Shown here one piece after another: positions 40,597 through 49,972 of a stretch of DNA of 64,000 bases. The DNA comes from 20CM-2-65-7 sp035575675 (GTDB taxonomy: Bacteria > Gemmatimonadota > Gemmatimonadetes > Gemmatimonadales > GWC2-71-9): assembly GCA_035575675.1 (NCBI GenBank), contig DATLXS010000056.1:1-64000 (forward strand). The letters are read 5' to 3'. Under the pieces are notes generated by a model. The model saw nothing but the letters and a program-made list of their open reading frames with translations, was not told where the DNA came from and did no database searches. The first letter of the stretch is position 1. The number at the start of each line of letters is the position of its first letter. The position numbers and the translations under genes are program-made.

Positions 40597-41859
40597 ATGT
40601 TGCCCCAATGGATCCTCGTCATCGCCATTCCGGCCGCGGTGCTCGTGCTCGTGCCGCTCATCGTCGCGAGTTTCCTGCGCGACGTGGACGCGGGCACCAT
40701 CCGCATGGTCAGCTGGCTGAACGGTTCGACCGTGATCTACCGCGGCCCGGGAAAGTCGAAAGAGATTCCCTTGCTCACCACGGGGACCACGCTGTCGAGC
40801 AAGGTGATCAACGTCGATCTCGACATCACCGATCAGACGGCTGACCTCGACGACTCGAGCACACCCCGGCCGATCAAGGTGCGGGTGCTGGCCAGCGCCA
40901 TCGTGTCGGTCGGCGACTCGGACACGATGATCAAGACCGCCGCCAACCGGTTCTTTGCCAAGCCCGAAGAAGAGCAGCTCAGCACGCTCACGGATCTCCT
41001 CACGAGCTCCGGGCGGCGGGCGATCAACCTCTTGACGCACGACCAGCTCTTCTCGGCGAAGTCGGCGGCGCACGCAGCACGGACGAATCTTCCGGCGGTG
41101 CAGGGGGCACAGTCGACCGCGCTCGTCGAAGCGGAGGAGGAAGACGATCCCCTTTCGATCATCATCCGCAAAGCGTGCTCGCGCGAGCTGACCGATCTCG
41201 GCCTGGTGTTCAATTCTCTGAACATCAAAGTCGTGCAGTCCGAGGTCGCCGACGCGCGGCGGCGCCAGTCGGCCGCCGAGGCGCAAGCGAATGCCGACAT
41301 CGTCTCCGCCACGCAGACCCGTCGCGCCAAAGAAGCACAGCTCGACGCCGAACGGGTGATTTCCGATAAGCAGCGCGAGCTCGAGCAGACCAAGGCCTCG
41401 AACGCGGCGCTGATCGCCACGGCAGAGGCCAAGCGCCAGCAGGCGATGGGCGTGCAGCGGGAGGCGGAGCTCGACGCGACGCAGATCGCCCAGGCGAAAG
41501 CGGATGCGGAGAAGGTGCGGATCGACGTCGAGGCCAAGGCACGGGCCGAGGCGATGCGGATTACCGCCATCGCGCAGGCGACGGCGGAGAGCATCCGGCA
41601 AGTCAACGAAGCGATCAAGGTGGGCGGGGAGGCGTATTTCCGCTATCGGCAGATCGAGCTGTTGCCGCAGATCGCGCCGATCATCGCGGAGGGTTTGGCC
41701 GACGCGAAGTTGATTACGATCGCGGGGAATGGCGCGGGCGCGCCGGAGACGACCGCGCAGAACATTTCGGCGGTCATTCAGACGGCGTTGGCGGCACAGC
41801 TCGTGACTCGCGGGGGACTGCTCGAACCCACAGGAGGCGGTAAATCCAACGGCAGCTAG
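40597..41859 (+). CDS. Flotillin-like SPFH-domain protein
   Basis: 420 residues. N-terminal membrane helix (ILVIAIPAAVLVLVPLIVAS), SPFH domain (DAGTIRMVSWLNGSTVIYRG to about 250) and a long Ala/Glu/Lys/Gln coiled coil with EA-rich repeats (AQANADIVSATQTRRAKEAQ). A short C-terminal hydrophobic end follows. Flotillins organise membrane microdomains. Shine-Dalgarno GAGGT overlaps the end of the NfeD-like gene. Confidence 0.87.
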   Translation: MLPQWILVIAIPAAVLVLVPLIVASFLRDVDAGTIRMVSWLNGSTVIYRGPGKSKEIPLLTTGTTLSSKVINVDLDITDQTADLDDSSTPRPIKVRVLASAIVSVGDSDTMIKTAANRFFAKPEEEQLSTLTDLLTSSGRRAINLLTHDQLFSAKSAAHAARTNLPAVQGAQSTALVEAEEEDDPLSIIIRKACSRELTDLGLVFNSLNIKVVQSEVADARRRQSAAEAQANADIVSATQTRRAKEAQLDAERVISDKQRELEQTKASNAALIATAEAKRQQAMGVQREAELDATQIAQAKADAEKVRIDVEAKARAEAMRITAIAQATAESIRQVNEAIKVGGEAYFRYRQIELLPQIAPIIAEGLADAKLITIAGNGAGAPETTAQNISAVIQTALAAQLVTRGGLLEPTGGGKSNGS

Positions 41860-41871
41860 ACTTCTGCTTCG

Positions 41872-44226
41872 CTATTGAGAGTCGAGCACCTCGCGCACGC
41901 GCTCGGTGAGCTGCCGGATCGTGAACGGCTTGGGGAGGAAGGCGGTGTTCGGCGCGACGATGTCGTTCTGAAATACCGCTTCCTGGGAATACCCGGACAT
42001 GAGCAGGATCCGGGTTTCGGGCCGTTGCGCGAAAAACCGGCGGAGCAGCTCGGGAACGCGCACACCAGAGAGCACGCCGTCCGACAGGAGCAGGTGGATG
42101 GGGCCGGGGTGCGCAGTCGCGAGTGCCATGGCTGTCTCGCCGTCGCCCGCCGGCAGGATCGTGTAGCCGAGGCGCTCGAGCGCCGTGACCGCGAGCAGGC
42201 GGATCGGCTCCTCGTCTTCGACGAGCAGAATCGTTTCCGTGCCGCGCACTTCGACCGGCGCTTGCATGGGCCGCGACACGCGGGGCCGCACCTCGCTCAA
42301 CGGGAAGTAGCACTTGAACGTGGTCCCGACGCCCGCCTCGCTGTAGACGATGATGTGACCCTGGCTCTGTTTGACGATGCCGTAGACCGTCGACAGCCCA
42401 AGTCCCGTGCCTTTGCCCTTTTCCTTCGTCGTAAAGAACGGTTCGAAGAGGCGGGCGAGCGTGTCGGCGCTCATGCCGGTCCCGGTGTCACTCACCGCCA
42501 GCATGACGTACGAGCCGGCCGGCACGGCGGCGGCGCCCTGCGTATGGGGCTCTTCCATCCGCACGTTGCGCGTCTCGATCGTCAGCGTTCCGCCCTGCGG
42601 CATGGCGTCGCGGCTGTTCACGGCCAGGTTGAGCACGACCTGCTCGATCTGACTGGGGTCCGCCAGAATGGGTGAAAGATTGGTGTCGGTCGCGGTGACG
42701 AGACGCACCGGCGGGCCGAGCAGCCGCCGCAGCATTTTCTCCATGTCCGTGACGCGCTCGTCGAGCTGCAGCGGCCTGGGGTCGAAGGGCTGGCGGCGGC
42801 TGAACGCGAGCAGCTGGCGGGTCAGTGCGGTCGCCCGGTCGCTCGCCTTGATGATTTCCTGGATGTCCTCGGAGTGGCGGGAGTTCGGTCCCAGGTCTTC
42901 CTGGAGAATGTCGGCGTAGCCGATGATCGCGGTCAGCAGATTGTTGAAGTCGTGCGCGACGCCCCCCGCGAGGCTCCCCAGCGCGTCGAGTTTCTGCGCC
43001 TGCCACAACTGTTGCTCGAGCGACTTGCGATCACTGACGTCGATGATCGTGTTTTCGATCGTCGTTTCCCCTCCAGAGTTCTGGAGGGTGAGGTTCGCCA
43101 GAACCCACACCGGCTTCCCGTCCTTGCGCCGCATCCGGAGCTCGAAATTCCGCAGCGTCGGGTTTTCGCGGAGTGAGGCGTGCACGCGATCGCGATCGGC
43201 CGGGTCCCAGTACAAGTGGTGTGCGGTTTGCTCCATAAGCTCGGTCGCGGAATCGTACCCGAATGCGCGGGCGAAGGCCCCGTTGCACAGGATGATTCGG
43301 CCGTCGGAGACTCGTGTGGTCGCCACGCCGGCGAGCGTCTGCTCGAACATCTCGCGATAGCGCAGCTCGGCGCGATGCTTTTCCGCGTATGCCCCGTCGA
43401 TCTGGTCACCGATATGGCGGGAGAGCCGCGAGACGAGCACCGCGATGAGCGCGGCGCCGACCACCGCGAGCCACGCCGCGATCACCACGCGATCCCCGTC
43501 GAACAGCGCGCCGAGGTGAGAATCGAGCAGGCCGATCAGCAGGACCAGCCCCGCCATCGCGGGGAGGAAGGCGCGCAACATGCGTGCGCGCGGCTTGTCT
43601 CCAACCAGCTGCTCGAGCGGCCAGACATCGGGGCCCGCCGCCACCACCGTGGCGACGCCGAGGACGAGGAGGCTCACGCCTGTCGGCAGCGCGATAGGAA
43701 TCGTGCCGCCGCCGTACAGGAGCGGTGTGCCGTACGCATATCCGAGTGCGACGGTGCCACCCACGATGGCGGCGATGGTCGCCAGAGCGCCCGCGTAATG
43801 CGACCGAGGTCCGGGGGCGGCAATCGCGAGCGCGAGCGGTATGATGGCGGCGGCCGTCACCGGCGACATGACGCCGAGCGCCACGCGGCCAAATTGTCCT
43901 GTGGCCCCGCCCAGACTCTGATCCAGCAACGCGGGCAGCACGATGTTGACGAGGGCCATCGTCGCGGCGGTCCACGACAGCACCACGCCACCGCCGCGCG
44001 CCGCCCGGTAGCGCGGCGCGAGCATGCGGGACAGCAAGGCGAGACTCAGCGCAAGGAACGCGAGCGCCGTCGTCGGCGCCATCGGTATGAAGCGGGGCGA
44101 GGGCGTGAGAAAGAGCGACCAGCCGGCTGCCCAACCGGCCAGTACCACGACGCTGTGCAGCGTGACCAGCCCTGCCGCGACGACCGCGGCCCGGGTGCGC
44201 AGTCGATCGGCGCGGGCCGTGCTCAT
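41872..44226 (-). CDS. Membrane hybrid sensor histidine kinase with PAS and receiver domains
   Basis: 784 residues from ATG 44226 (MSTARADRL); the frame reaches 44298, where an in-frame ATG would add 24 residues and abut the polyphosphate kinase stop. About eight membrane helices (MASE-like) precede a PAS domain (YREMFEQTLAGVATTRVSDG) with a PAC region. HisKA follows with H-box AGGVAHDFNNLLTAIIG, HATPase_c (NLAVNSRDAMPQG, GTGLGLSTVYGI), then a receiver domain (ILLVEDEEPIRLL, LLSDG, FLPKPF). It is the last gene of the minus-strand signalling operon. Confidence 0.87.
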   Translation of the reverse strand: MSTARADRLRTRAAVVAAGLVTLHSVVVLAGWAAGWSLFLTPSPRFIPMAPTTALAFLALSLALLSRMLAPRYRAARGGGVVLSWTAATMALVNIVLPALLDQSLGGATGQFGRVALGVMSPVTAAAIIPLALAIAAPGPRSHYAGALATIAAIVGGTVALGYAYGTPLLYGGGTIPIALPTGVSLLVLGVATVVAAGPDVWPLEQLVGDKPRARMLRAFLPAMAGLVLLIGLLDSHLGALFDGDRVVIAAWLAVVGAALIAVLVSRLSRHIGDQIDGAYAEKHRAELRYREMFEQTLAGVATTRVSDGRIILCNGAFARAFGYDSATELMEQTAHHLYWDPADRDRVHASLRENPTLRNFELRMRRKDGKPVWVLANLTLQNSGGETTIENTIIDVSDRKSLEQQLWQAQKLDALGSLAGGVAHDFNNLLTAIIGYADILQEDLGPNSRHSEDIQEIIKASDRATALTRQLLAFSRRQPFDPRPLQLDERVTDMEKMLRRLLGPPVRLVTATDTNLSPILADPSQIEQVVLNLAVNSRDAMPQGGTLTIETRNVRMEEPHTQGAAAVPAGSYVMLAVSDTGTGMSADTLARLFEPFFTTKEKGKGTGLGLSTVYGIVKQSQGHIIVYSEAGVGTTFKCYFPLSEVRPRVSRPMQAPVEVRGTETILLVEDEEPIRLLAVTALERLGYTILPAGDGETAMALATAHPGPIHLLLSDGVLSGVRVPELLRRFFAQRPETRILLMSGYSQEAVFQNDIVAPNTAFLPKPFTIRQLTERVREVLDSQ

Positions 44227-44298
44227 AGGTTCACGATTAAAGAATCGAACGGACGATGCAAGGTCACCTGTCACGACGTTTTGCGTGTCGGGAGACAC

Positions 44299-47200
44299 CT
44301 ACGGGCGGTCGTACCCCCCGTCCGGACGGAGCAGCCACGCCGCGGGGGCCGCCAACTGCCCCGTCAAGATCCTGTCCAACGACGCCCGGGCGGCGGCGTC
44401 GAACACCGGGACCACGATCTCCACGCGACGTCGCAGATTGCGCGGCCGCCAATCGGCTGACCCGATGTAGTACTCCTCGGCGGCGGCGCCACCATTGGTG
44501 AAGTGATAGATGCGCGCATGCTCGAGGAAGCGACCGAGGATGCTGACGACGCGGATCCGCTCCGATAGTCCGGGCACGCCCGGGCGCAGCGTGCAGATCC
44601 CGCGCACCACGAGGTCGATCTCGACGCCGGCTTGGGAGGCGCGGTACAACGTCTGGATCACGGTCGAATCGGAGAGGGCGTTGAGCTTGGCACGGATGCG
44701 CGCAGGCCGGCCTGCGCGCGCATGCGCAGCCTCGCGGTCGATCAGCGCCAGCAACCGCTCGAGCATGTTGGTCGGCGCGACCATGAGGTGACGCACGTCG
44801 ACCCGCGGCGCGTGACTCGAGCCGGTGAGCTCGTTGAAGAGCGCGTGCACGTCCGCCGTGATCCGTGGATCGGCGGTGAACAAACCCACGTCGGCGTAGA
44901 CGCGCGCCGTGTCGGCGTTGTAGTTGCCGGTCCCAAGGTGCGCGTACCGGCGCACGCGTCCGTCCGCTTGGCGGCGCACGACGAGCGCGAGCTTGGCGTG
45001 GGTCTTCAGGCTCACGAGTCCCGTGACGACGTGAATGCCGGCCCGCTCGAGACTCCGCGCCCACGCGATGTTGCGGGCTTCGTCAAGGCGTGCCTTCAAC
45101 TCCACGATCACCGACACGTCCTTCCCGCTCGCCGCCGCGCGGCGCAACGCCTCGGCGAGCGGAGAAGCATCTCCAGGACGATAGAGCGTGAGCTTGATCG
45201 CCTGCACGTCGGGATCGTCGGCGGCCTCCGCGATGAAGCGTTCCACGCTCGCGGGGAATGAATCGTGGGGATGATGGACGAGGACATCGTGCTCATCGAG
45301 CTGGGCGGCAATCGACCGGTCCCGGGCAAACGGATCGGCGGGGACCAGGGGCGGGTAGTCCGGGAGCCCCAGCGCCGAGGCTAGCTCGTGCAGCCCGCCG
45401 AGGTCGACCGGACCAGCGGCGACGTAGACATCGGCGGGACTGAGCGTGCTTTCCTCCTCGCTCTCTTCGAACCGTAGCTCCCGTTGCAACAGGTCGCGCA
45501 GGGCCGGTGGCATCGTCGGCTCGACCTCGATGCGCAGGACCGGCCGGTGCTGCTGCCGCGCCAACTCCTCCTCTATAGCCTGCAGAAAGTTTGCCGTCGT
45601 CGTCTCGTCGAGCTGCAGGTCGCCGCTCCGCGTGAGGCGGAACGCATGGGCGGCGGCAATCACCCGTCCGGGATACAGGAGGTCGAGGTTGGCACGTACC
45701 AAATCCTCGATGGCGATCCTCCTGTCTTCAGACACGGCGAGGAATCGGGGGAGATCGGAGGAGATCTCGACGACGGCGTAATGCACTGGAGCTGCCGCAT
45801 GGTCGCGCAGGGAGACGAGCAGCGCGATCCGCCGGTCGCCGATCAGGGGAAACGGGTGGCCGGGGGCCCGGGTCAGCGCCTTGGGGCTGACAAAGGGAAG
45901 CACTTCGTCGCCGCAGCGCGCGCGCATCCTGGCCCGTTCCGCGTCCGACAGCGCTTCCCACCGCGCGATCCCGAGCGGCGCCGCCAACGCATTGAAGCAG
46001 CGATACTGCCGGGCGATCAGGGGATGGAGCCGGACGGCGATCGCATCGAGCGTTTCTTGGGGGCGGAAGCCGCCGCCGTGGGCCACGCGAACGTTTTGCC
46101 CGGCGGCGAGGAGCTGCTTGAGAGCGCCGATGTGCGTCATGACGAACTGATCGAGATTCGTCGAGAAAATGGCGAGGAAACGCAGGCGCGCCGCGGGCGG
46201 CGTGCGGCCGTCTTCGGCCAGGGCAAGCACGCGCTCGTTGAACTCGAGCCAGGAAAGCTCGGGGTTCAGAAACTGGTCTGGTGTCTCGCGGGCCGGATCC
46301 TTCGACGCTTCCGACGGCAAGGCCGCGCGCAGCTCGCTCAACGTGACGCGGCTGGCCCGCGCCACGGCTTCGGGAGCCGCGTCGGGATCTTCGATATCCC
46401 CGAACGGCGTGCCCGACCACTCCGGCAGGAGCGGTGAGCGCGCCGCGACCGTCAGGGCCGCGAGGGTGCCGGGATCGCGCAAAATGGGTGAGCCGACGCG
46501 CGCCACCAGCTCGGCCGGCGCGAACCACTGCATGGTTCCGGGCGTGGAGTTGCGATGCAGCCGGCGCGCCGTCCACACCTCGAGCGGCACGCGGTCGCCG
46601 GTGCGCGGCACGACGCCCAGGAGCCGGAGCTGTCCTTCGCCCCCGCCGACGAGCTCACGCAATGCCGCGCGGCAGGCCTCTTCGCCGCTGCCCTTGGCGA
46701 TTGGCAGCCGCAGCTCCGCGCCGGTGCGCCAGAGTCCGATGCGGCCGTGTTCCACCGCGACGAGCGCCACCTCGCGCTCGCCGCGCAGCTCGCGCGCGAT
46801 CGATTCGCCTTCGACGGCGTCGAGCGCCGCGTGGACGCGCGGCAGCGGATCCGCTCCGCCGGCTGGCCGCAGCCGAAATGCGTGTTCCAACTCAGCGCCG
46901 AGGCGGCGGGCCGCCGCGCGACCCCAGGGCCGGGGCCGCACCGCCAGCTCGAAGAGGCGGGCGGTCAGCCCGGCGCGGCGCGCCGTGACGACGTCAGCGA
47001 TGACGTCGGCAAGCGGCAGGGGGAGCAGCGTAAAACGGAATGTCCGCGCGGTGCGCTCGACCTCTCGCTCGACCCAGGCGGCGAGCCGGCCCGGATCCGT
47101 CAGCGCGCGCAGCCGGCGGGCGGGCGCGGAGTCGCCGGCCAGCGCTCGCGCGACGTCGAGCTCTGTGAGGCGCGCTTCGCTGCTGGAGCCGTCCGGCAGC

Positions 47201-47403
47201 CAGACCCGCAGCCACTGCTGACCGCCCGGCGCGAACCTGATGCGGCAGCGCGCGCCGCGTTGCCGCAGATCGCCCCCGCTCGTGTCGAAGTAGACGTCGC
47301 GCAGGAACAGCGACCGCGGTGGCCCAAACGCACGCGTGGGGGTCGAATCGGCCAGAACGCGCCGGAGCGTGTCCTTGTCCGGAGCATCCCAGCGCAGGGT
47401 CAC
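44299..47403 (-). CDS. ppk1: Polyphosphate kinase (PPK1) with N-terminal CYTH-like and Nudix-like domains
   Basis: 1034 residues, about 330-350 longer than ordinary PPK1. Residues about 1-205 resemble a CYTH/triphosphate-tunnel domain (DVYFDTSGGDLRQRGARCRI) but lack the ExExK motif at the start. Residues about 210-320 resemble a degenerate Nudix domain (GSGEEACRAALRELVGG, then MQWFAPAELV). From about 378 the PPK1 core is complete: NPELSWLEFNERVL, FSTNLDQFVMTHIGAL, catalytic KTHAKLALV (phospho-acceptor His), LGTGNYNADTARVYAD, LEHARIYHFTNGG with the second conserved His, and IGSADWRPRNLRRRVE. PPK1 makes polyP from ATP. The start is GTG 47403, 22 bp after the CotH-like stop. Confidence 0.86.
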   Translation of the reverse strand: MTLRWDAPDKDTLRRVLADSTPTRAFGPPRSLFLRDVYFDTSGGDLRQRGARCRIRFAPGGQQWLRVWLPDGSSSEARLTELDVARALAGDSAPARRLRALTDPGRLAAWVEREVERTARTFRFTLLPLPLADVIADVVTARRAGLTARLFELAVRPRPWGRAAARRLGAELEHAFRLRPAGGADPLPRVHAALDAVEGESIARELRGEREVALVAVEHGRIGLWRTGAELRLPIAKGSGEEACRAALRELVGGGEGQLRLLGVVPRTGDRVPLEVWTARRLHRNSTPGTMQWFAPAELVARVGSPILRDPGTLAALTVAARSPLLPEWSGTPFGDIEDPDAAPEAVARASRVTLSELRAALPSEASKDPARETPDQFLNPELSWLEFNERVLALAEDGRTPPAARLRFLAIFSTNLDQFVMTHIGALKQLLAAGQNVRVAHGGGFRPQETLDAIAVRLHPLIARQYRCFNALAAPLGIARWEALSDAERARMRARCGDEVLPFVSPKALTRAPGHPFPLIGDRRIALLVSLRDHAAAPVHYAVVEISSDLPRFLAVSEDRRIAIEDLVRANLDLLYPGRVIAAAHAFRLTRSGDLQLDETTTANFLQAIEEELARQQHRPVLRIEVEPTMPPALRDLLQRELRFEESEEESTLSPADVYVAAGPVDLGGLHELASALGLPDYPPLVPADPFARDRSIAAQLDEHDVLVHHPHDSFPASVERFIAEAADDPDVQAIKLTLYRPGDASPLAEALRRAAASGKDVSVIVELKARLDEARNIAWARSLERAGIHVVTGLVSLKTHAKLALVVRRQADGRVRRYAHLGTGNYNADTARVYADVGLFTADPRITADVHALFNELTGSSHAPRVDVRHLMVAPTNMLERLLALIDREAAHARAGRPARIRAKLNALSDSTVIQTLYRASQAGVEIDLVVRGICTLRPGVPGLSERIRVVSILGRFLEHARIYHFTNGGAAAEEYYIGSADWRPRNLRRRVEIVVPVFDAAARASLDRILTGQLAAPAAWLLRPDGGYDRP

Positions 47404-47425
47404 GGCGGGGACAGCAGTGGCTCGC

Positions 47426-48451
47426 TCATCGGGGACGCGGTTGCGGGCGGCACCCGCGCACGAATTCGCGGTTCAGCGATCCGCGATTGTCGAGCACCTT
47501 GTAGAAATCGTCGAAGTACTCGAGCACGTCCCGAGCGTCACGCTCGGGAAGATCGGGGACCGCGCGAACGGCCGCGTACATCGAATCCTTCGCGCCGCGA
47601 AACCGGGCGAGGACGGGAGCCAGCACGCTGTCCGGCTGGCAAAAGCCGCGATAGACGCGTTGGCGGACTGACTGAATGCTGAGCTGCTCCGGCGGCGACG
47701 CATATGGCGCGTTCACCGCTCCGGAAAAGTCGAAATCGTACGGTACCGCGAACAGGGGTTTGGGTTCGGCGAGTTGCTGGAGGATCGCGATGTTGTGGCG
47801 CTTGTAGACGGACCAGTCGGTATTGCCGATCAGATATTCGAATACGGAGACCAGCGTCATGTACGATGGGTCCATGATCGGATCGTAGAGGTTGTCCACG
47901 GCGAGCGGATTGGCCGAGATCCGGCGGCCGAGTGCGGCCTCGGATTCGATCAGGAAACCGTAGCGCGTGACGGTGTCGTGCCGGGCGGAATCGATGTACG
48001 TCACGTGCGCGAGCCGGACACGAAAACTGCTGTCGGTCACGGTGTTGAACGCGCGGTACAGCGCGTACTCGCGCAGCAGATTGCGCTCAAACAGGCGATC
48101 GCCCTGGCAATGCGTGACCAGTTTGAGCCGGTCCTCACCCGCGAACGGCGTTCCCTCGACTTTGTGTGCAGGCAGATCGACCCGGATCGGCGGAAACGCA
48201 CACTTCTTCAGGCGGAAAATGCCACGGGTCTTGAGCTTTACCGCGATGGTGCCCGTATCCGCGCCCGCAAAGTGCAAGGCGGCCGGATGGTCTTTCCGCT
48301 CGGTGCCCCGGTCTCGGGTCAACGCGTGAAGATCAGTCTCTAACCGCAGTGTGAGGGGGGGGGCCGCCGGTTCACGAAACAGGCTTTGTGCCCTGGCGAC
48401 GGCCGTGACGCCGGCGCAGCAACAGATAAGAAGGAAGCAGCTCAGCCGCAT
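47426..48451 (-). CDS. CotH-like secreted protein
   Basis: 341 residues. Signal peptide (CFLLICCCAGVTAVARAQS). Features consistent with CotH-type atypical kinases: LKTRGIFRLKKCAFPPIRVD, RLKLVTHCQGD, NLLREYALYRAFNTVTDSSF, a later VPYDFDFSG resembling the metal-binding Asp region, and GFLIESEAALGRRI. CotH proteins phosphorylate spore or surface proteins, and some cluster with polyphosphate genes. Family assignment is tentative. It is between the GGDEF protein (8 bp gap) and PPK1 (22 bp gap). Confidence 0.58.
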   Translation of the reverse strand: MRLSCFLLICCCAGVTAVARAQSLFREPAAPPLTLRLETDLHALTRDRGTERKDHPAALHFAGADTGTIAVKLKTRGIFRLKKCAFPPIRVDLPAHKVEGTPFAGEDRLKLVTHCQGDRLFERNLLREYALYRAFNTVTDSSFRVRLAHVTYIDSARHDTVTRYGFLIESEAALGRRISANPLAVDNLYDPIMDPSYMTLVSVFEYLIGNTDWSVYKRHNIAILQQLAEPKPLFAVPYDFDFSGAVNAPYASPPEQLSIQSVRQRVYRGFCQPDSVLAPVLARFRGAKDSMYAAVRAVPDLPERDARDVLEYFDDFYKVLDNRGSLNREFVRGCRPQPRPR

Positions 48452-48459
48452 GAGCGAAG

Positions 48460-49656
48460 CTACGTCGATACGCGGTTTCGGCCAGCCTCCTTAGCGCGGT
48501 ACAGGGCTTTATCCGCCGCCTGGATCACCTGATCCGGCGAGGTGTGGCGATGATTTCGCTCGGCCACGCCGATACTGACGGTGATCATGATTGCCTGACG
48601 GCTCTTGCGTTCCTTATCGTTTTTCGGTTTGACCCGCGGCCGGAACCGGCGGCGCATCGTGAAGCGGTGGGTCTCCACCATCTCCCGGAGCTCCTCGAGG
48701 TGGGGAAGACATTCGTCCTGGCCCTTGCCCGGAAAGACGACGGCGAACTCTTCGCCGCCGTACCGATAGGCGGTCCCCCCGCCGGGTGCCTGTGCCAGCC
48801 GCGCCGCGACCAGCCTGAGCACGTGGTCCCCGGCGTCGTGGCCGTAAGTGTCGTTGAAGCGTTTGAAATGATCGACGTCGACCATCGCGACCGAGAACTG
48901 TCCCGAGAGCCGCGGCAGCGCTTCGTTCAAGGCGCGCCGGCCAGGCAGCTCGGTCAGGCCATCGCGATACGCCATCAGGTAGGAGGCTTCGATGACCGCG
49001 ATCACGAGAATCAACCCCGAGGTCCCGAGCCAGATCTCCTGTCCGGGTCCCGCGGCGGGCCACGACAGGGCGGCGAAGACAGCCAGGAAGGCGTAGAAGT
49101 ACCCGCGCACCGGAGACTGGGGTTCGCGCACCCACGCCAGAATGAGCAGGACGACGATCCCAATGAACGCGATGATCGCCGGCTGCTGGACCGGCGTCCA
49201 GGCAGTCCAGCGCGCCGGCACGATGTGCGTCGTGAGGAACTTGAGCGCCTTGTCCGGAAACGCCTGTGCGATAAAGACGACTGCGAGGGCCTGCACACCG
49301 AGCAACACCCACCGCACCAGGCCGGCCGTCGTAAGCGTGCCGCGCTCGGGCAGCAGGGCGACGAGCGCGAGGTTGATCGGCAGCAGGAACGTCAGCGCGA
49401 GGAAGAGGACGCGGTCCCGCGGATTGTCGACGCCCTTGAGCAAGAGGTATTCGGTGAGCGCCAGGAGCGCGATGGAAAAGACGAGCCGCGACCGGTTGAA
49501 GCGCCAGCCGAGCAGCAGGGCCGCGGCGACGACCGTGAAGGGAAAGACGGTGGCAAGGGCTACGGCGGTGCCGTGCAGCGACGGCAAGGTTACGAGCAGC
49601 GCCGCCGCCGCGAGAATCAGGACTTCGGGCACCAGGTTGGAGAGGATGCGTTTCAT
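48460..49656 (-). CDS. Membrane diguanylate cyclase (GGDEF)
   Basis: 398 residues. Seven or more membrane helices in residues 1-215 are followed by a GGDEF domain with active-site motif RYGGEEF (GGEEF variant) and the upstream signature YRDGLTELPGRRALNEAL, VDVDHFKRFNDTYGHDAGD. The RxxD inhibitory site expected five residues before GGEEF is absent. Predicted to make c-di-GMP from GTP at the inner membrane. It is the first gene of the operon with CotH-like, PPK1 and the hybrid kinase. Confidence 0.87.
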   Translation of the reverse strand: MKRILSNLVPEVLILAAAALLVTLPSLHGTAVALATVFPFTVVAAALLLGWRFNRSRLVFSIALLALTEYLLLKGVDNPRDRVLFLALTFLLPINLALVALLPERGTLTTAGLVRWVLLGVQALAVVFIAQAFPDKALKFLTTHIVPARWTAWTPVQQPAIIAFIGIVVLLILAWVREPQSPVRGYFYAFLAVFAALSWPAAGPGQEIWLGTSGLILVIAVIEASYLMAYRDGLTELPGRRALNEALPRLSGQFSVAMVDVDHFKRFNDTYGHDAGDHVLRLVAARLAQAPGGGTAYRYGGEEFAVVFPGKGQDECLPHLEELREMVETHRFTMRRRFRPRVKPKNDKERKSRQAIMITVSIGVAERNHRHTSPDQVIQAADKALYRAKEAGRNRVST

Positions 49657-49807
49657 CGGGCCAGTAACGGTACGTAACAGAACACGGAGGTCAACCTCGG
49701 GAATCCACAGGCTAAAGCGTGTGCTCGGCCATCATTGTCCTGAAGGACAGTGCCTGCCGAGATCGCTTGACCACGTCCGCGCGGACCGGCGATATTCACG
49801 CCGCCGA

Positions 49808-49880
49808 GGCGGTATCGTCTAGGGGACTAGGACGGAGCCCTCTCAAGGCTCAAACACGGGTTCGAATCCCGTTACCGCTA
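49808..49880 (+). tRNA. tRNA-Glu (anticodon CTC)
   Basis: Acceptor GGCGGTA/TACCGCT (first pair G-T), D arm GTCT..GGAC, anticodon stem GAGCC/GGCTC around CTCTCAA giving CTC, T arm ACGGG/CCCGT. About 20 bp before a second tRNA-Glu. Confidence 0.88.
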
Positions 49881-49900
49881 CTGCCAGCACCTCGCCCGCC

Positions 49901-49972
49901 GCCCCCATCGTCTAACGGCTAGGACACCACTCTTTCAAGGTGGGAACAGGGGTTCGATTCCCCTTGGGGGCA
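49901..49972 (+). tRNA. tRNA-Glu (anticodon TTC)
   Basis: Acceptor GCCCCCA/TGGGGGC, anticodon stem CCACT/GGTGG around CTTTCAA giving TTC, T arm AGGGG/CCCCT. The stop codon of the minus-strand cyclase abuts its 3' end. With the CTC gene it completes reading of both Glu codons. Confidence 0.92.
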
